Assembly (NCBI RefSeq): GCF_015351765.1
Contig: NZ_JADKQA010000002.1
Span: 1 to 50,658, forward strand
Direction of reading: 5' to 3'
Length of the DNA stretch: 50,658 nt
DNA from: Clostridium vitabionis
GTDB taxonomy: Bacteria > Bacillota > Clostridia > Lachnospirales > Lachnospiraceae
Positions 17,249 to 25,216 of the stretch are shown in pieces. The first letter of the stretch is position 1. Each line of letters begins with the position of its first letter. The notes beneath the pieces were generated by a model. The model did no database searches, had not been told where the DNA came from, and was given only the letters and a program-made list of their open reading frames with translations. The position numbers and the translations under genes are program-made.

Positions 17249-17264
17249 AAGCGGCATGCCGCTT
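17245..17264 (-). terminator. Terminator of the phage lysis/late operon
   Basis: A perfect 16-bp palindrome AAGCGGCATGCCGCTT (17249-17264) sits between the convergent sirTM and endolysin genes; on the minus strand it runs into TTTTAT. It should end the rightmost-to-left late transcript and may also stop sirTM transcripts. Confidence 0.65.
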
Positions 17265-17270
17265 CGCCCT

Positions 17271-18014
17271 TCATCGAAGTAGTTCATTCACGCGGGACTG
17301 CACGGCGTTGTAATCATACCCGGCAGCTGTCAGGCGCTTTTTGCGGTCCGACCCGGTTCCCCATTTTCCAGCGATAACCTCGCGGGCCAGCTGGTCATAC
17401 GTTTTTCTTGTCGAGGATCCGGATAGTTTGGCATTGACTGCGGACTGCACGGCGGAATAGTCATATCCTGCCGCCTCGAGGCGACTGCGCCGATCGGAAC
17501 CATTCCCCCATTTTCCAGCAAGAACCTCGTTCGCAATTTCGCCCACAGATTTCTTTGCGTCCGGTTCATTGTATCGCAGGACATGATTCCATGGATAGTT
17601 ACGATATGAACGGATGAGGAATTCGCGCCCTGTCTGGTCGCCCGGTGTCCCGCCGGTAGCGGTCCCCTTCTCATTGATGGATGCCTCCACCTCGCGACCA
17701 TTCCCGCAATATATGGCCGTGTGATGCGACGTATTCAACAAAACGTCGCCGCGCTTCAATCCCGCGCCGGTCGAAAGCGTGATTGAATTTGTTACATCAA
17801 CGAACCCGCATTTGAGGAATGCGGCAAGCATGTTACCGGTATATGTGGCCCCTGCGTCGCGAACTTTGACGCCCGCCTGCTGCCATGCAGAAATCACGGC
17901 AGCAGAGCAATCATAATCGCCCTTCTGCCCCCAGCGGAATATCTGGTCGTATCCGTGGGAATTGTCGGCCGCCATTCTTTCCATCCATGCAGTAGCGTTT
18001 TCGGTTTTGCTCAT
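17271..18014 (-). CDS. Endolysin: NlpC/P60-type peptidase with two Cpl-7 wall-binding repeats
   Basis: 247 residues. The N-terminal half is a cysteine peptidase with GDYDCSAAV (Cys36) and a histidine in TSHHTAIY. Two repeats of about 38 residues follow (EIANEVLAGKWGNGSDR… and LAREVIAGKWGTGSDR…), both with the RL-AAGYDY-AVQ pattern of Cpl-7 peptidoglycan-binding modules. It degrades the host wall at lysis. GGAGG precedes the start, and the ATG overlaps the holin stop (ATGA). Confidence 0.92.
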   Translation of the reverse strand: MSKTENATAWMERMAADNSHGYDQIFRWGQKGDYDCSAAVISAWQQAGVKVRDAGATYTGNMLAAFLKCGFVDVTNSITLSTGAGLKRGDVLLNTSHHTAIYCGNGREVEASINEKGTATGGTPGDQTGREFLIRSYRNYPWNHVLRYNEPDAKKSVGEIANEVLAGKWGNGSDRRSRLEAAGYDYSAVQSAVNAKLSGSSTRKTYDQLAREVIAGKWGTGSDRKKRLTAAGYDYNAVQSRVNELLR

Positions 18015-18217
18015 GCCGCGCCTCCTCCCTTTTTATAGTTCATGCTCGAAATGCCAAGAACTGCGCCGAGGAATGTATCCACGGCAGCGATAGTTCCGGT
18101 GATCTCGGTTCCGAACGGAAGGTTCCAAATCTTCGCGATGGCGGCATAGAATACTCCTGCCGCCGGGAGAAAATACTGTGCAATCCACTTCAAACGGTCG
18201 TATGTTTCGTTCTTCAT
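18011..18217 (-). CDS. Phage holin
   Basis: 68 residues beginning MKNETYDRLKW, with two hydrophobic segments (FLPAAGVFYAAIAKIW and GTIAAVDTFLGAVLGISSM) and a short charged tail. Size, topology and position immediately before the endolysin match small phage holins. AAGGAG lies before ATG 18217; a longer in-frame start at 18295 would be inside the preceding gene. Overlaps both neighbours by four bases. Confidence 0.87.
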   Translation of the reverse strand: MKNETYDRLKWIAQYFLPAAGVFYAAIAKIWNLPFGTEITGTIAAVDTFLGAVLGISSMNYKKGGGAA

Positions 18218-18588
18218 GCTACAAACTCCTTTCGTCTGATTTCCAAATCGCGGGCCTTCGCCTCGCTGTCCGAAATGACTTCCAGCTCCTCGCACGCCTC
18301 AAACCCGGATTTCCCGTCGCCGTTCCCGCCCATGTCGTGATACGGTTCATATAATTGTTCGAGGTTTGCGCGTTCACCGACGGTGATTGCCCCGCGGTCG
18401 ATGTACTTTGCCGTCAGAAATACAATCCGGTCATGGCCGATTGCGAGAAGCATTCGAGCCACGGCAGAATTTTTTTCCTTCGCATGCTCCACCTTTTTGT
18501 CGTGCCGGGAAATCAGGAACGTGATGAACGACACGATTGTCCCGATGCCTCCGGATGTAATAATTGCGACAGCGATTGTTTCATTCAT
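18214..18588 (-). CDS. Phage membrane protein of the lysis module, function unknown
   Basis: 124 residues, starting MNETIAVAIITSGG. One N-terminal membrane segment (IGTIVSFITFLIS) is followed by a soluble, charged region. Placed between the XkdX-like and holin genes, so it may be a holin partner or antiholin, but no family is recognised. It starts at the ATG overlapping the upstream small ORF and ends in an ATGA overlap with the holin. Confidence 0.75.
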   Translation of the reverse strand: MNETIAVAIITSGGIGTIVSFITFLISRHDKKVEHAKEKNSAVARMLLAIGHDRIVFLTAKYIDRGAITVGERANLEQLYEPYHDMGGNGDGKSGFEACEELEVISDSEAKARDLEIRRKEFVA

Positions 18589-18736
18589 TTCCCGCCTCCA
18601 ATTCTGCGAGGCGTTTTTCTTCCTCGTCCACGTTGCAATACTGGGCCAGCTCATCAATTAAATCGCGGCACAAAAATGACAGGCCGTCGATGATTGCGGC
18701 CTGCCCCTCGGCTATTGATTGCCAGTCTTTGTTCAT
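18581..18736 (-). CDS. Small phage protein (51 aa)
   Basis: Begins MNKDWQSIAEGQAAIIDG and ends ELEAGNE; mostly helical and acidic with one cysteine pair separated by eleven residues. GGGGAGG lies seven bases upstream of ATG 18736. It overlaps the XkdX-like stop (ATGA) and the next start, so it is part of a tightly coupled lysis/tail-end operon. No function recognised. Confidence 0.7.
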   Translation of the reverse strand: MNKDWQSIAEGQAAIIDGLSFLCRDLIDELAQYCNVDEEEKRLAELEAGNE

Positions 18737-18891
18737 TCGGTGTAATCCTCCCCGGTGATTTCCTTAAATTCCGCCTCGGTGATCCACGGATTCTTTGTCG
18801 GATGCGTGACCGCATTCTTCACGCGGGTGATACTCCAAAGGCCCATATCGTAGTAGCGCTTTACCTTCTCAAAATATTTACTGTGTTCCAT
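18733..18891 (-). CDS. XkdX-family small phage protein
   Basis: 52 residues with the pattern YFEKVKRYYDMGLW…WITEAEFKEITGEDY, typical of the ~45-50-residue XkdX family that follows tail-fibre genes in Firmicute phages. The role of the family is unknown. Four-base overlap with the downstream small ORF. Confidence 0.82.
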   Translation of the reverse strand: MEHSKYFEKVKRYYDMGLWSITRVKNAVTHPTKNPWITEAEFKEITGEDYTE

Positions 18892-18893
18892 GA

Positions 18894-19214
18894 TTACACC
18901 TCCTCCAGGTCAATGTTAGCCATCATTGCAATATAATCGATGTCGCAGCGGGTTTTCGCGGTTGCAACCTCATTTGTGGATAGCTCTCGAAGGACGAACC
19001 AGTATTTCGTGCCGATTTTTGAAATCTGCACCAGTTCGAGGTTTTTTCTCGCGTCGGAGTTCCCGTCGCTGTCGGTAATAGTCACAGCGCCCAGTTTCCC
19101 GCTGAATGTTTCCTCAGTGACCTTCACTGGGGAAATATAATTGTTGCCATTCAATGTGAGGTTGGAAATTTCCGTCCCGTCCTCAAGTGTGATTGTGTAC
19201 GTTACTTTCGCCAT
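18894..19214 (-). CDS. Phage protein of the tail/DGR region, function unknown
   Basis: 106 residues, beta-rich, beginning MAKVTYTITLEDGTEIS. GGAGG within the end of the reverse-transcriptase gene serves as ribosome site and the two genes overlap by 13 bases. No family recognised; position between the DGR and XkdX suggests a small tail-associated or accessory protein. Confidence 0.7.
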   Translation of the reverse strand: MAKVTYTITLEDGTEISNLTLNGNNYISPVKVTEETFSGKLGAVTITDSDGNSDARKNLELVQISKIGTKYWFVLRELSTNEVATAKTRCDIDYIAMMANIDLEEV

Positions 19215-20365
19215 TTTGGCCTCCTTCCGAACAGGTCGAAATACAATTCCGACATGTTCTTGATTTGTTGTTTCGACATGATCTTTGTGAAGTCACCCAT
19301 CCATGATTTATATGATTGTTCGATGCGGTCGTATGGCATTTCTCCCCGATCCATCAGGCGGCGGTATGCCTTTAGTTTTCGGCGCTCCCGCGTGACCGTG
19401 GCCGGGTTGATCCGTTTCACGACGTGGCCGGTGTCGGTCAGACTGTATCGAATTTGCAGAAATTTGAATCGCGAGGACAGTTTGCATATATGCGTTTTCC
19501 TCTTGTTGATGAACAGCCCAAGGTTTCCGGCCTCCTCTATGATTGCATCCAGCGCCGCGTTTACGGTTTCCTTGTCGTGAGCGATGATATACATGTCGTC
19601 CATATACCTGCCATATCGTGGCAGGCCGAGAACAATTTTCATTCTGTTATCAATCCGTGTCGGAAAGAATGTCCCGATGTTCTGTGATGCCTGGTCTCCG
19701 ATGTCAACGGATTTATCCATGTATCGGCGGCCGGTTTTCATTTCCGGAGGAATGGCCGCGGCATATTCCACGGAATCGAACTTCGTTTCCATACACGCCG
19801 TGAATTCCGAATCATCCATATATGACACATCGACCCGGAAATCCCGCAGAACTTCATCCATCAGCCAATGGCTCGCGTCGGTGATTTTCGGATAGATATA
19901 TTCCCGGATTTTCGGATGCTGGATATTATCATAGAATTTCGATAAATCAGCGAACCCGACATATCCTTCGTTCGTGCGGTATTCCAGCCAGTAATTGTGT
20001 AAATCCCGTTCGAACATTTTCCGGGTGAACGCAATCCCTTTCCCCTTCTGTGATGCACCGTTGTTGTAAATCAGATAAGGCCACAATGATGGGTCGAGGA
20101 CGTTGTCGCAGAGAACATGACGGACAACGCGGTCGCGCATCCGTTTTCCGTGAATGTACCGGATTTTCCCGCGTTCATGGATGATGAAATTCGTTCCCGG
20201 CAGGGTTTTATATGTGCGGCTGGTCAATTCGTGCTGCAGCTGAACCAATTCCGACAGGAAATCAATTTCGAATCGTTGCGGTTCGGATTTCCACGAACTG
20301 CCGCGCATGGATGCACGGAACGCCTCATACAAATTGTTGAGGTCGGTGATTTCATTAAATGCCAT
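19202..20365 (-). CDS. Diversity-generating retroelement reverse transcriptase
   Basis: 387 residues. The catalytic box RYMDDMYII is at about 253-261 and the first aspartate in GFADLSKFYDNI (about 137-148). Between them the motif QASQNIGTFFPTRID carries the SQ that marks DGR reverse transcriptases, where retroviral and group II enzymes have QG. It copies the TR RNA with errors at adenines and, with Avd, directs the cDNA to the variable repeats. Order target-avd-TR-RT is the classical DGR layout. No strong ribosome site is seen before ATG 20365, perhaps because the TR RNA structure lies just upstream. Confidence 0.95.
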   Translation of the reverse strand: MAFNEITDLNNLYEAFRASMRGSSWKSEPQRFEIDFLSELVQLQHELTSRTYKTLPGTNFIIHERGKIRYIHGKRMRDRVVRHVLCDNVLDPSLWPYLIYNNGASQKGKGIAFTRKMFERDLHNYWLEYRTNEGYVGFADLSKFYDNIQHPKIREYIYPKITDASHWLMDEVLRDFRVDVSYMDDSEFTACMETKFDSVEYAAAIPPEMKTGRRYMDKSVDIGDQASQNIGTFFPTRIDNRMKIVLGLPRYGRYMDDMYIIAHDKETVNAALDAIIEEAGNLGLFINKRKTHICKLSSRFKFLQIRYSLTDTGHVVKRINPATVTRERRKLKAYRRLMDRGEMPYDRIEQSYKSWMGDFTKIMSKQQIKNMSELYFDLFGRRPKWRK

Positions 20366-20451
20366 TTTTTACTTAAGTGCCGGATAGCGGTTCAATCGTA
20401 ATTGACTGCATAGCACAGGTGGAAATGGCAAACCGTCCCGCGTTTTACGCG

Positions 20452-21171
20452 CTAGCATTTACCGGATTCCGCATCCGGAGGGACGGCCCTTCCTTTCAAA
20501 TCAGCACCATTGCCGCTCACGGCGGTCTTGTCGTCGGTGCTTATGAAATCGGGGCGCACGCCATTAGAATCCGACGCGTAGTCGCTGTTCGCATCGCCGT
20601 TCGCGTTGCAATTAGCAAAGTTCGTGGAGTTCGCGACGTTTAAGGGCCGCCCCTTGATTGTTTTCAGGAATCGGTTGTCGGATTGTCTCACGCCACGGTA
20701 TAACCGAATCTGTTCGTCGATGGCGTCCGAATAGTGGACGAATTTATTCATATCGACGGGCAGGGTTCGGATGATGTATTGCATTTCCTGCTTTAGTGCG
20801 AAACAATTTCCGATTGCCGCATCCATCCGGCTTCTCCTTTCCAAATATTCTTCGTAATACACCGGGTGGATGCTGTTCCCGATGGTGAAATTCGTTTCAA
20901 TGTTCCGGAGGATTTCCAGCACCGCGTCGGATTCCTTGGAAACGAACCACGCGTTGAACGCATCACATTTCTCCCGGTATTTCGCGACGGATTTCTCCGG
21001 GTCCGGGTCGTTCTTCCGAAGCTCTCGGATTCTTGCGATTTGTTTTTCATATCGCTCCGTGTCAAACCCGAAGCGGCGAACCATCAGCATTGTTACCTCG
21101 TCGCGCAATTTATAGAAATGGTGCTGTGCCTCGAATTTCGTTTCCGAACGGCGTCCTTTTGGTACTGACAT
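20452..21171 (-). CDS. Avd-like DGR accessory protein with the template repeat translated at its C-terminus
   Basis: 239 residues. Residues 1-178 are helical and charged (HHFYKLRDEV…RRFGFDTERYEKQIARIREL), consistent with the four-helix-bundle Avd family that binds the DGR reverse transcriptase. The frame then continues through the TR without a stop, giving NVANSTNFANCNANGD…SDSNGVRP, and ends 61 residues past the helical part. The TR is read in the same frame as in both VR genes. GGAGG supports the start; gene order and 37-bp distance from the target gene agree. Assignment to Avd rests on context and fold-like composition, not on a specific motif. Confidence 0.75.
   Translation of the reverse strand: MSVPKGRRSETKFEAQHHFYKLRDEVTMLMVRRFGFDTERYEKQIARIRELRKNDPDPEKSVAKYREKCDAFNAWFVSKESDAVLEILRNIETNFTIGNSIHPVYYEEYLERRSRMDAAIGNCFALKQEMQYIIRTLPVDMNKFVHYSDAIDEQIRLYRGVRQSDNRFLKTIKGRPLNVANSTNFANCNANGDANSDYASDSNGVRPDFISTDDKTAVSGNGADLKGRAVPPDAESGKC
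20545..20640 (-). repeat. DGR template repeat (TR)
   Basis: Matches VR1 (21227-21322) and VR2 (44184-44279) over 96 bases without gaps. Read on the minus strand it contains 22 adenines in the 90 bases 20551-20640, many in AAC/AAT codons that can mutate to nearly any residue without giving stop codons. Its 3' end GGCGTGCGCCCCGATTTC differs from the VR version (GGCGTGCGCCCCGCTTTC) by one base, the kind of IMH*/IMH difference that sets homing direction. Confidence 0.95.
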
Positions 21172-21186
21172 TTATTCCTCCGATAT

Positions 21187-21205
21187 GCCGCCCATGAAGG
21201 GCGGC
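21187..21205 (-). other. GC-rich hairpin 3' of VR1
   Basis: GCCGCCC (21187-21193), loop ATGAA, GGGCGGC (21199-21205), 21 bases beyond the VR1-containing region's last element and 27 beyond the GGGGCG block. In the Bordetella phage DGR a hairpin/cruciform just after the VR is needed for efficient homing. A matching hairpin lies after VR2. Confidence 0.7.
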
Positions 21206-21208
21206 GAT

Positions 21209-22186
21209 TTAAGATTGATAGATTGAGAAAGCGGGGCGCACGCCAAAAGAACCCGACGCGTAGTCGCCGCCCGCATCGCCGCCCGCGTAGCAAAGAGCAA
21301 AGATCGTGGAGCTCGCGACGTTACGCAGCCAATAATCCGCGCGGATGTTGATCTTCGTCGGGTCCATTGCGAACAGCGGATACTGTGACTTATCAACGGT
21401 ATGATGTGCCGCCCAGTTCGTTCCCTGAATACGGTCCGTGAAGATTTCACCGCCATATAGATTCTGTTCGGTCATGAGTTCAACCGTCGAATCGTACCAT
21501 GCAATGCCGGTTTCATATCCGTTCGTGACGGCGTTTGCAAACAGATTCCGGTGGTTCAGGATGTGGCCGGAACCGAACGCGCTGTTGATGGTTGATTTCG
21601 CCGATGCCAGATTCGACGTGTACATAGCCGAGCCGACATACGCACCGGTGACGACATTTGACGTGTTCATCTGCGCATTGTACAGGGCCGTATCCGGAAC
21701 GATGGTTACATGGTTGACTGTGCATTCCGTGTCTCCGGTATGCAGATAGTAGTTGAACGCCGCAATGCGCCAGTTCACGCCGCTGATGGTCCAATAGTCG
21801 CCGATGTATAAATCATCGAACGTGCCCGCCTTGATAGCTGCCCACTGGTCAGATGTGACCGATGACCCGAGGTATTTCCCGCGGTAGATGCCATTATGGA
21901 CACCCGCGCCGGAATAATTCTTCAGGATTTCGTTTAGTGCCTCTATCTGTTTCTTGGCGGTCGATATGTTTGTAACGATTTCATTTATGGCCGTCACGAT
22001 GTCGGTTTTGTCGTCCGTCGTCAGGCCGGAGATGTCGCCGATGACGAATGCTTTCAAAAGGTCGGCCGTCGCCGATTTTGTTCCGGTGCCGTCGGCCTTC
22101 GATGCAAGGAATTTGTCACCGCTGGCGATGGCATCCATCGCGGCATATTCGCCGAATGGCTTTCCATTTGATACATCAATAGTCAT
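21209..22186 (-). CDS. DGR-diversified tail-tip/receptor-binding protein (VR1 target)
   Basis: 325 residues. The C-terminal ~200 residues have the DUF6273-like/C-type-lectin-type pattern DYWTISGVNWRIAAFNYYL … NIRADYWLRNVASST … FGVRPAF, in which the variable residues lie on the ligand face. VR1 covers the last ~38 codons. Placed directly after the baseplate gene in the late operon, so it is most likely the adsorption protein at the tail tip. AAGGAG precedes ATG 22186. Mutated codons relative to TR change N to S, I, L, Y, G, G and F and S/D to G. Confidence 0.9.
   Translation of the reverse strand: MTIDVSNGKPFGEYAAMDAIASGDKFLASKADGTGTKSATADLLKAFVIGDISGLTTDDKTDIVTAINEIVTNISTAKKQIEALNEILKNYSGAGVHNGIYRGKYLGSSVTSDQWAAIKAGTFDDLYIGDYWTISGVNWRIAAFNYYLHTGDTECTVNHVTIVPDTALYNAQMNTSNVVTGAYVGSAMYTSNLASAKSTINSAFGSGHILNHRNLFANAVTNGYETGIAWYDSTVELMTEQNLYGGEIFTDRIQGTNWAAHHTVDKSQYPLFAMDPTKINIRADYWLRNVASSTIFALCYAGGDAGGDYASGSFGVRPAFSIYQS
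21227..21322 (-). repeat. DGR variable repeat 1 (VR1)
   Basis: Hand alignment to TR finds 13 substitutions in 21233-21322, every one at a TR adenine on the coding strand (AAC to AGC, ATC, TAC, GGC, GGC; AAT to CTT and TTT; AGC to GGC; GAT to GGT). None of the other 68 positions differ. This is the signature of adenine-specific mutagenic retrohoming. Confidence 0.96.
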
Positions 22187-22211
22187 TTTTTCTTCTCCTT
22201 TGTGTGAATGT

Positions 22212-23186
22212 TTACATCAACATGTATCTGTGTTCGCCAATGATGGCGTTCCCGGCAGAATCAAGTATCGGGTTCCCGTCGTCGTCGAGGATCGGTGCGA
22301 TGAAATGGTTGTGCGTGGTTTCGTATTCGAGGAGTTGCATTCGTTCCTCCTGATCTGCCGCCTGTGCCTCTAATTTCCCGGCCGCGTCATCGCTCAAGGT
22401 TCCCTTGATGGTTGCGAACCATGTGTTGAACGTGTTCTTCGATGTCCGTTCGAATTCCGCCATTGATGCGGTGATGTCTGACAAATCGGAATCACCTTTC
22501 GATTTCAGCCCGGAAATATAATCGTTGATTGCTGCCGTGAAATCTGCATATGCGTTTTCGGCCATGTCCTCGAATTTGTCGTATGATGCATTCGATTTCG
22601 ACACGAATTCCTCATAGAATGCATTGAACTGTGCATATAATGTCTCCGTGTCGAGGTGGTCAATCAGCTGCGTGATGTAACCGCACACAGACGAATCCGG
22701 ACGTGTGTCGGTAATGGCCGACTGTGTGATGATTGTCTGGTTCGCGTTGATGGTGATTGTTGCGAGGCCGAGTTCGTAGTAGTCGCCCGATGCCGGTTGT
22801 AGAAGTTCCGGTGCCGTCGGTGTTGATGCCGCCGTGCCGGTTTTTATGATGATTTCGCACAGCCTTTCGGCATAGTTCGCGCGGAGCACAACACGGTCGA
22901 TTCGGGAATACTGCGTCGGTGCCGTTTCCAATGCGTGAGCTTCCTCTGCGTTATCGTATGCGAACGCACCGTTCACCATGCCGAACCCCGGCTCAACCTT
23001 CACGGTTAGTCCGTCCCCGGCGATGACCTGAAAGCAGTTTCCCGGAGACGCCAGGACGCCGTTAGAAACCAGTTTCGCAAAAAATAGCCGGAACAGTTCG
23101 GAGGTTTCCGCACGGTCAAAAATCGGCATTCCTTCCTCGTCGGTTCCGGTTATTTCGGAATCAAAATATCCGTATCGCAAAGCCAT
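22212..23186 (-). CDS. Baseplate/upper tail-fibre protein
   Basis: 324 residues. The N-terminus MALRYGYFDSEITGTDEEGMPIF… and the segment GFGMVNGAFAYDN…RIDRVVLRANY are typical for siphophage baseplate proteins that dock receptor-binding proteins; the central part is a long helical region (about 175-275) and the end has HNHFIAP. It lies between the Gp37-like gene and the DGR target. GGGAGG precedes the ATG, which overlaps the upstream stop (TAATG). Confidence 0.75.
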   Translation of the reverse strand: MALRYGYFDSEITGTDEEGMPIFDRAETSELFRLFFAKLVSNGVLASPGNCFQVIAGDGLTVKVEPGFGMVNGAFAYDNAEEAHALETAPTQYSRIDRVVLRANYAERLCEIIIKTGTAASTPTAPELLQPASGDYYELGLATITINANQTIITQSAITDTRPDSSVCGYITQLIDHLDTETLYAQFNAFYEEFVSKSNASYDKFEDMAENAYADFTAAINDYISGLKSKGDSDLSDITASMAEFERTSKNTFNTWFATIKGTLSDDAAGKLEAQAADQEERMQLLEYETTHNHFIAPILDDDGNPILDSAGNAIIGEHRYMLM

Positions 23187-24295
23187 TATTTTGCCTCCCT
23201 CTTAATGATTTTTGTGATTGATGTTGCATCGTCCACGCCGAACGTGATTGTCAGCGTCACCGATGACCCCTCGTAAACTTCCTGAATCTCGGTGATTCGC
23301 TTCGCGCATTCAATCCCGACGTCGGTGTTTTTGTAGGTGCATAAATCTCCGAGGTCATAATCCTTCCGGTATACAAGATTCGCGTCGGCGTCGATGTCCG
23401 AATTGATGGTCTCGACGAGTGCATATTCTCCGAGTTTTTCGAGGCCGCGCTGCCGAAGCATTGCCTTGTATTCGCCTGCGGAATACGTGTGCTCGGTTCC
23501 GTCAGCGTCCTGATATGTCGACTGCAAATCGCGGGCGTCAACATAAACCTCCCGGCGTTCCTCGTCCGGCGAAGTCCGGATGTCGACCTCGACAATGGTT
23601 CTATTCGGGTCCTCGCCCTCCCCGGCGACGTATGCATAGTTCTTTGATGCCGATTCGTCACGGTCATATACGACCGACTTCACGTTGTAGAACGAATTTG
23701 AGAAAATCGCCCAGGAATTCGTTTCCTGCGAATCGGTCCGGTCGAGGCCCTGCCACACTTCAAACGTCAGTGTGTTTGTCTGGTAATCAAAAACGAGACG
23801 GTGCGACATTTCCTGTGTCTGCTCCACCTCGTACATTTTCGTTCCGACATTGTCGCCGGTCGTTTGCAGCGTTGTTGATGTTCCGATGCCTTTCCGTTCC
23901 CCGAGGACAATATTCCAGACCTTTCGGCCGGAATCGGTCGGGTTCAGGAAATACGTTGACATTAGCGTCCGGGATATATCCTCCGGGGTTCCGGTGATGT
24001 TCACGGTGTTCTGGATGACACGGTCGTCAAGAATATGCTCCGCGAAGTATCCCTTTACGTATGCCGTGCGTTCGCCTTTGTCCGTCTGTTTGTAGCTGAC
24101 CTCGCGAATAATTCCGAGTTCCGTCCGGTCATTTCGATAGATGTATTTTCCCGAATTCAGCAACTCGAAATATTCGACCGGTGTATGTAGTTCGAATATG
24201 CCGCTTTCGTAATATCGGCGGTCCCATATCAGGGAATTGAATATTCCGACGACGCCGAGGGTGTCGAAATTCTTGTCGAGAATGATGATCCGCAT
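23186..24295 (-). CDS. Siphovirus Gp37-like tail protein
   Basis: 369 residues matching the ReqiPepy6 Gp37-like family (PF14594) by its start MRIIILDKNFDTLGVVGIFNSLIWDRRYYESGIFELHTP and the closing D-GDLCTYKN--VGIECAKRITEIQEVYEG--VTLTITFG pattern. These proteins occupy the place of the tail-associated lysin/hub protein. Located between Dit and the baseplate protein as usual. Confidence 0.82.
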   Translation of the reverse strand: MRIIILDKNFDTLGVVGIFNSLIWDRRYYESGIFELHTPVEYFELLNSGKYIYRNDRTELGIIREVSYKQTDKGERTAYVKGYFAEHILDDRVIQNTVNITGTPEDISRTLMSTYFLNPTDSGRKVWNIVLGERKGIGTSTTLQTTGDNVGTKMYEVEQTQEMSHRLVFDYQTNTLTFEVWQGLDRTDSQETNSWAIFSNSFYNVKSVVYDRDESASKNYAYVAGEGEDPNRTIVEVDIRTSPDEERREVYVDARDLQSTYQDADGTEHTYSAGEYKAMLRQRGLEKLGEYALVETINSDIDADANLVYRKDYDLGDLCTYKNTDVGIECAKRITEIQEVYEGSSVTLTITFGVDDATSITKIIKREAK

Positions 24296-24298
24296 TCA

Positions 24299-25216
24299 TT
24301 ACACCCCCAGATATTTCGGCGTGTAATATAGGTTCACGTCGAGATTCACATAGTTTTCATCTGCGCTATATTCAAGATAGTTGTCGCCGACGGCCAGTTT
24401 GAACGGTTCCGACGCACGGTCGACGTGCTGGTAATAATTCGCCCCGTTCAATTCAATGGTTTGATGCCGTTCGTTCGTGTCGATGGTCAGGACGTCGCCC
24501 TGCGCCATGTCCACGACGACGCGCATAAATTCCCCGGTCCTGGTGTTCGTGATTTTCGGATTTTTCACCGGTCCGCGGGTTGCCGTGAATTTGATAATAA
24601 CGCCCGTCGGGACGTCTCCGTCATTCGGGAGAACGGCCTGTTCGTGGAGCGTCCTGTATCCCATTGTCATGCCGCCGAGCATCAGCCCGCGGGCCTTCGC
24701 TGGATAATTCCCCTTGTTGGTTGCGCGGGACGGCAGAACGAACCACGGAAACGCGAACAGCGGTGTGATTGCGGCCATGTTCTTGCCGAAATTGTCGACG
24801 TTCTGCATGTACGGGTCCGGGCATATCAAATCAGCCTGAAACTTTAACCGGGTATCGAGGTTTTTCTGCTTTTCAAATGTCCACCCTTCCAGTTCATACT
24901 CAATATTCCGCGATGTTCCCATGTTTTCGACCAGCATCAAGCCGGTGTACTTCGGATTGAAAAATTTAATCACCGCGGCGCGATTTTCCTTGTTGTTCGC
25001 GATGTCGCGGAATGCCGCCTCAATATGAACGGGGCGGGGCGCGATTTTCTTCCCGTCAACCGTCGCCCCGTCCACCAGCGCGTTGTCCGTTGTGTTCAAT
25101 GTGATGTCGGACGATTCGAGGCCGGTTATGGCCGTGATGTCGAGGTCCGAATCCCTGCCGAGCGTCAACGTCCGCCCGTTGCAGGTCAGTGTGATTTTCA
25201 TTGTGTTGTGGTTCAT
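24299..25216 (-). CDS. Distal tail (Dit)-type phage tail protein
   Basis: 305 residues with Dit features: an N-terminal beta domain (ITGLESSDITLNTT, RPVHIEAAFRDI), the WTFEKQKNLDTRLKFQADLICPDPY segment and a C-terminal galectin-like part ending YLEYSADENYVNLDVNLYYTPKYLGV. It links the tail tube to the tip. GGAGGTG before ATG 25216; the start overlaps the tape-measure stop by four bases. Confidence 0.85.
   Translation of the reverse strand: MNHNTMKITLTCNGRTLTLGRDSDLDITAITGLESSDITLNTTDNALVDGATVDGKKIAPRPVHIEAAFRDIANNKENRAAVIKFFNPKYTGLMLVENMGTSRNIEYELEGWTFEKQKNLDTRLKFQADLICPDPYMQNVDNFGKNMAAITPLFAFPWFVLPSRATNKGNYPAKARGLMLGGMTMGYRTLHEQAVLPNDGDVPTGVIIKFTATRGPVKNPKITNTRTGEFMRVVVDMAQGDVLTIDTNERHQTIELNGANYYQHVDRASEPFKLAVGDNYLEYSADENYVNLDVNLYYTPKYLGV

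Noticed and set aside
20545-20640. The three ~96-bp repeats as an IS remnant or gene duplication
   Set aside because: Differences are confined to template adenines and a DGR reverse transcriptase is adjacent, which neither alternative explains.
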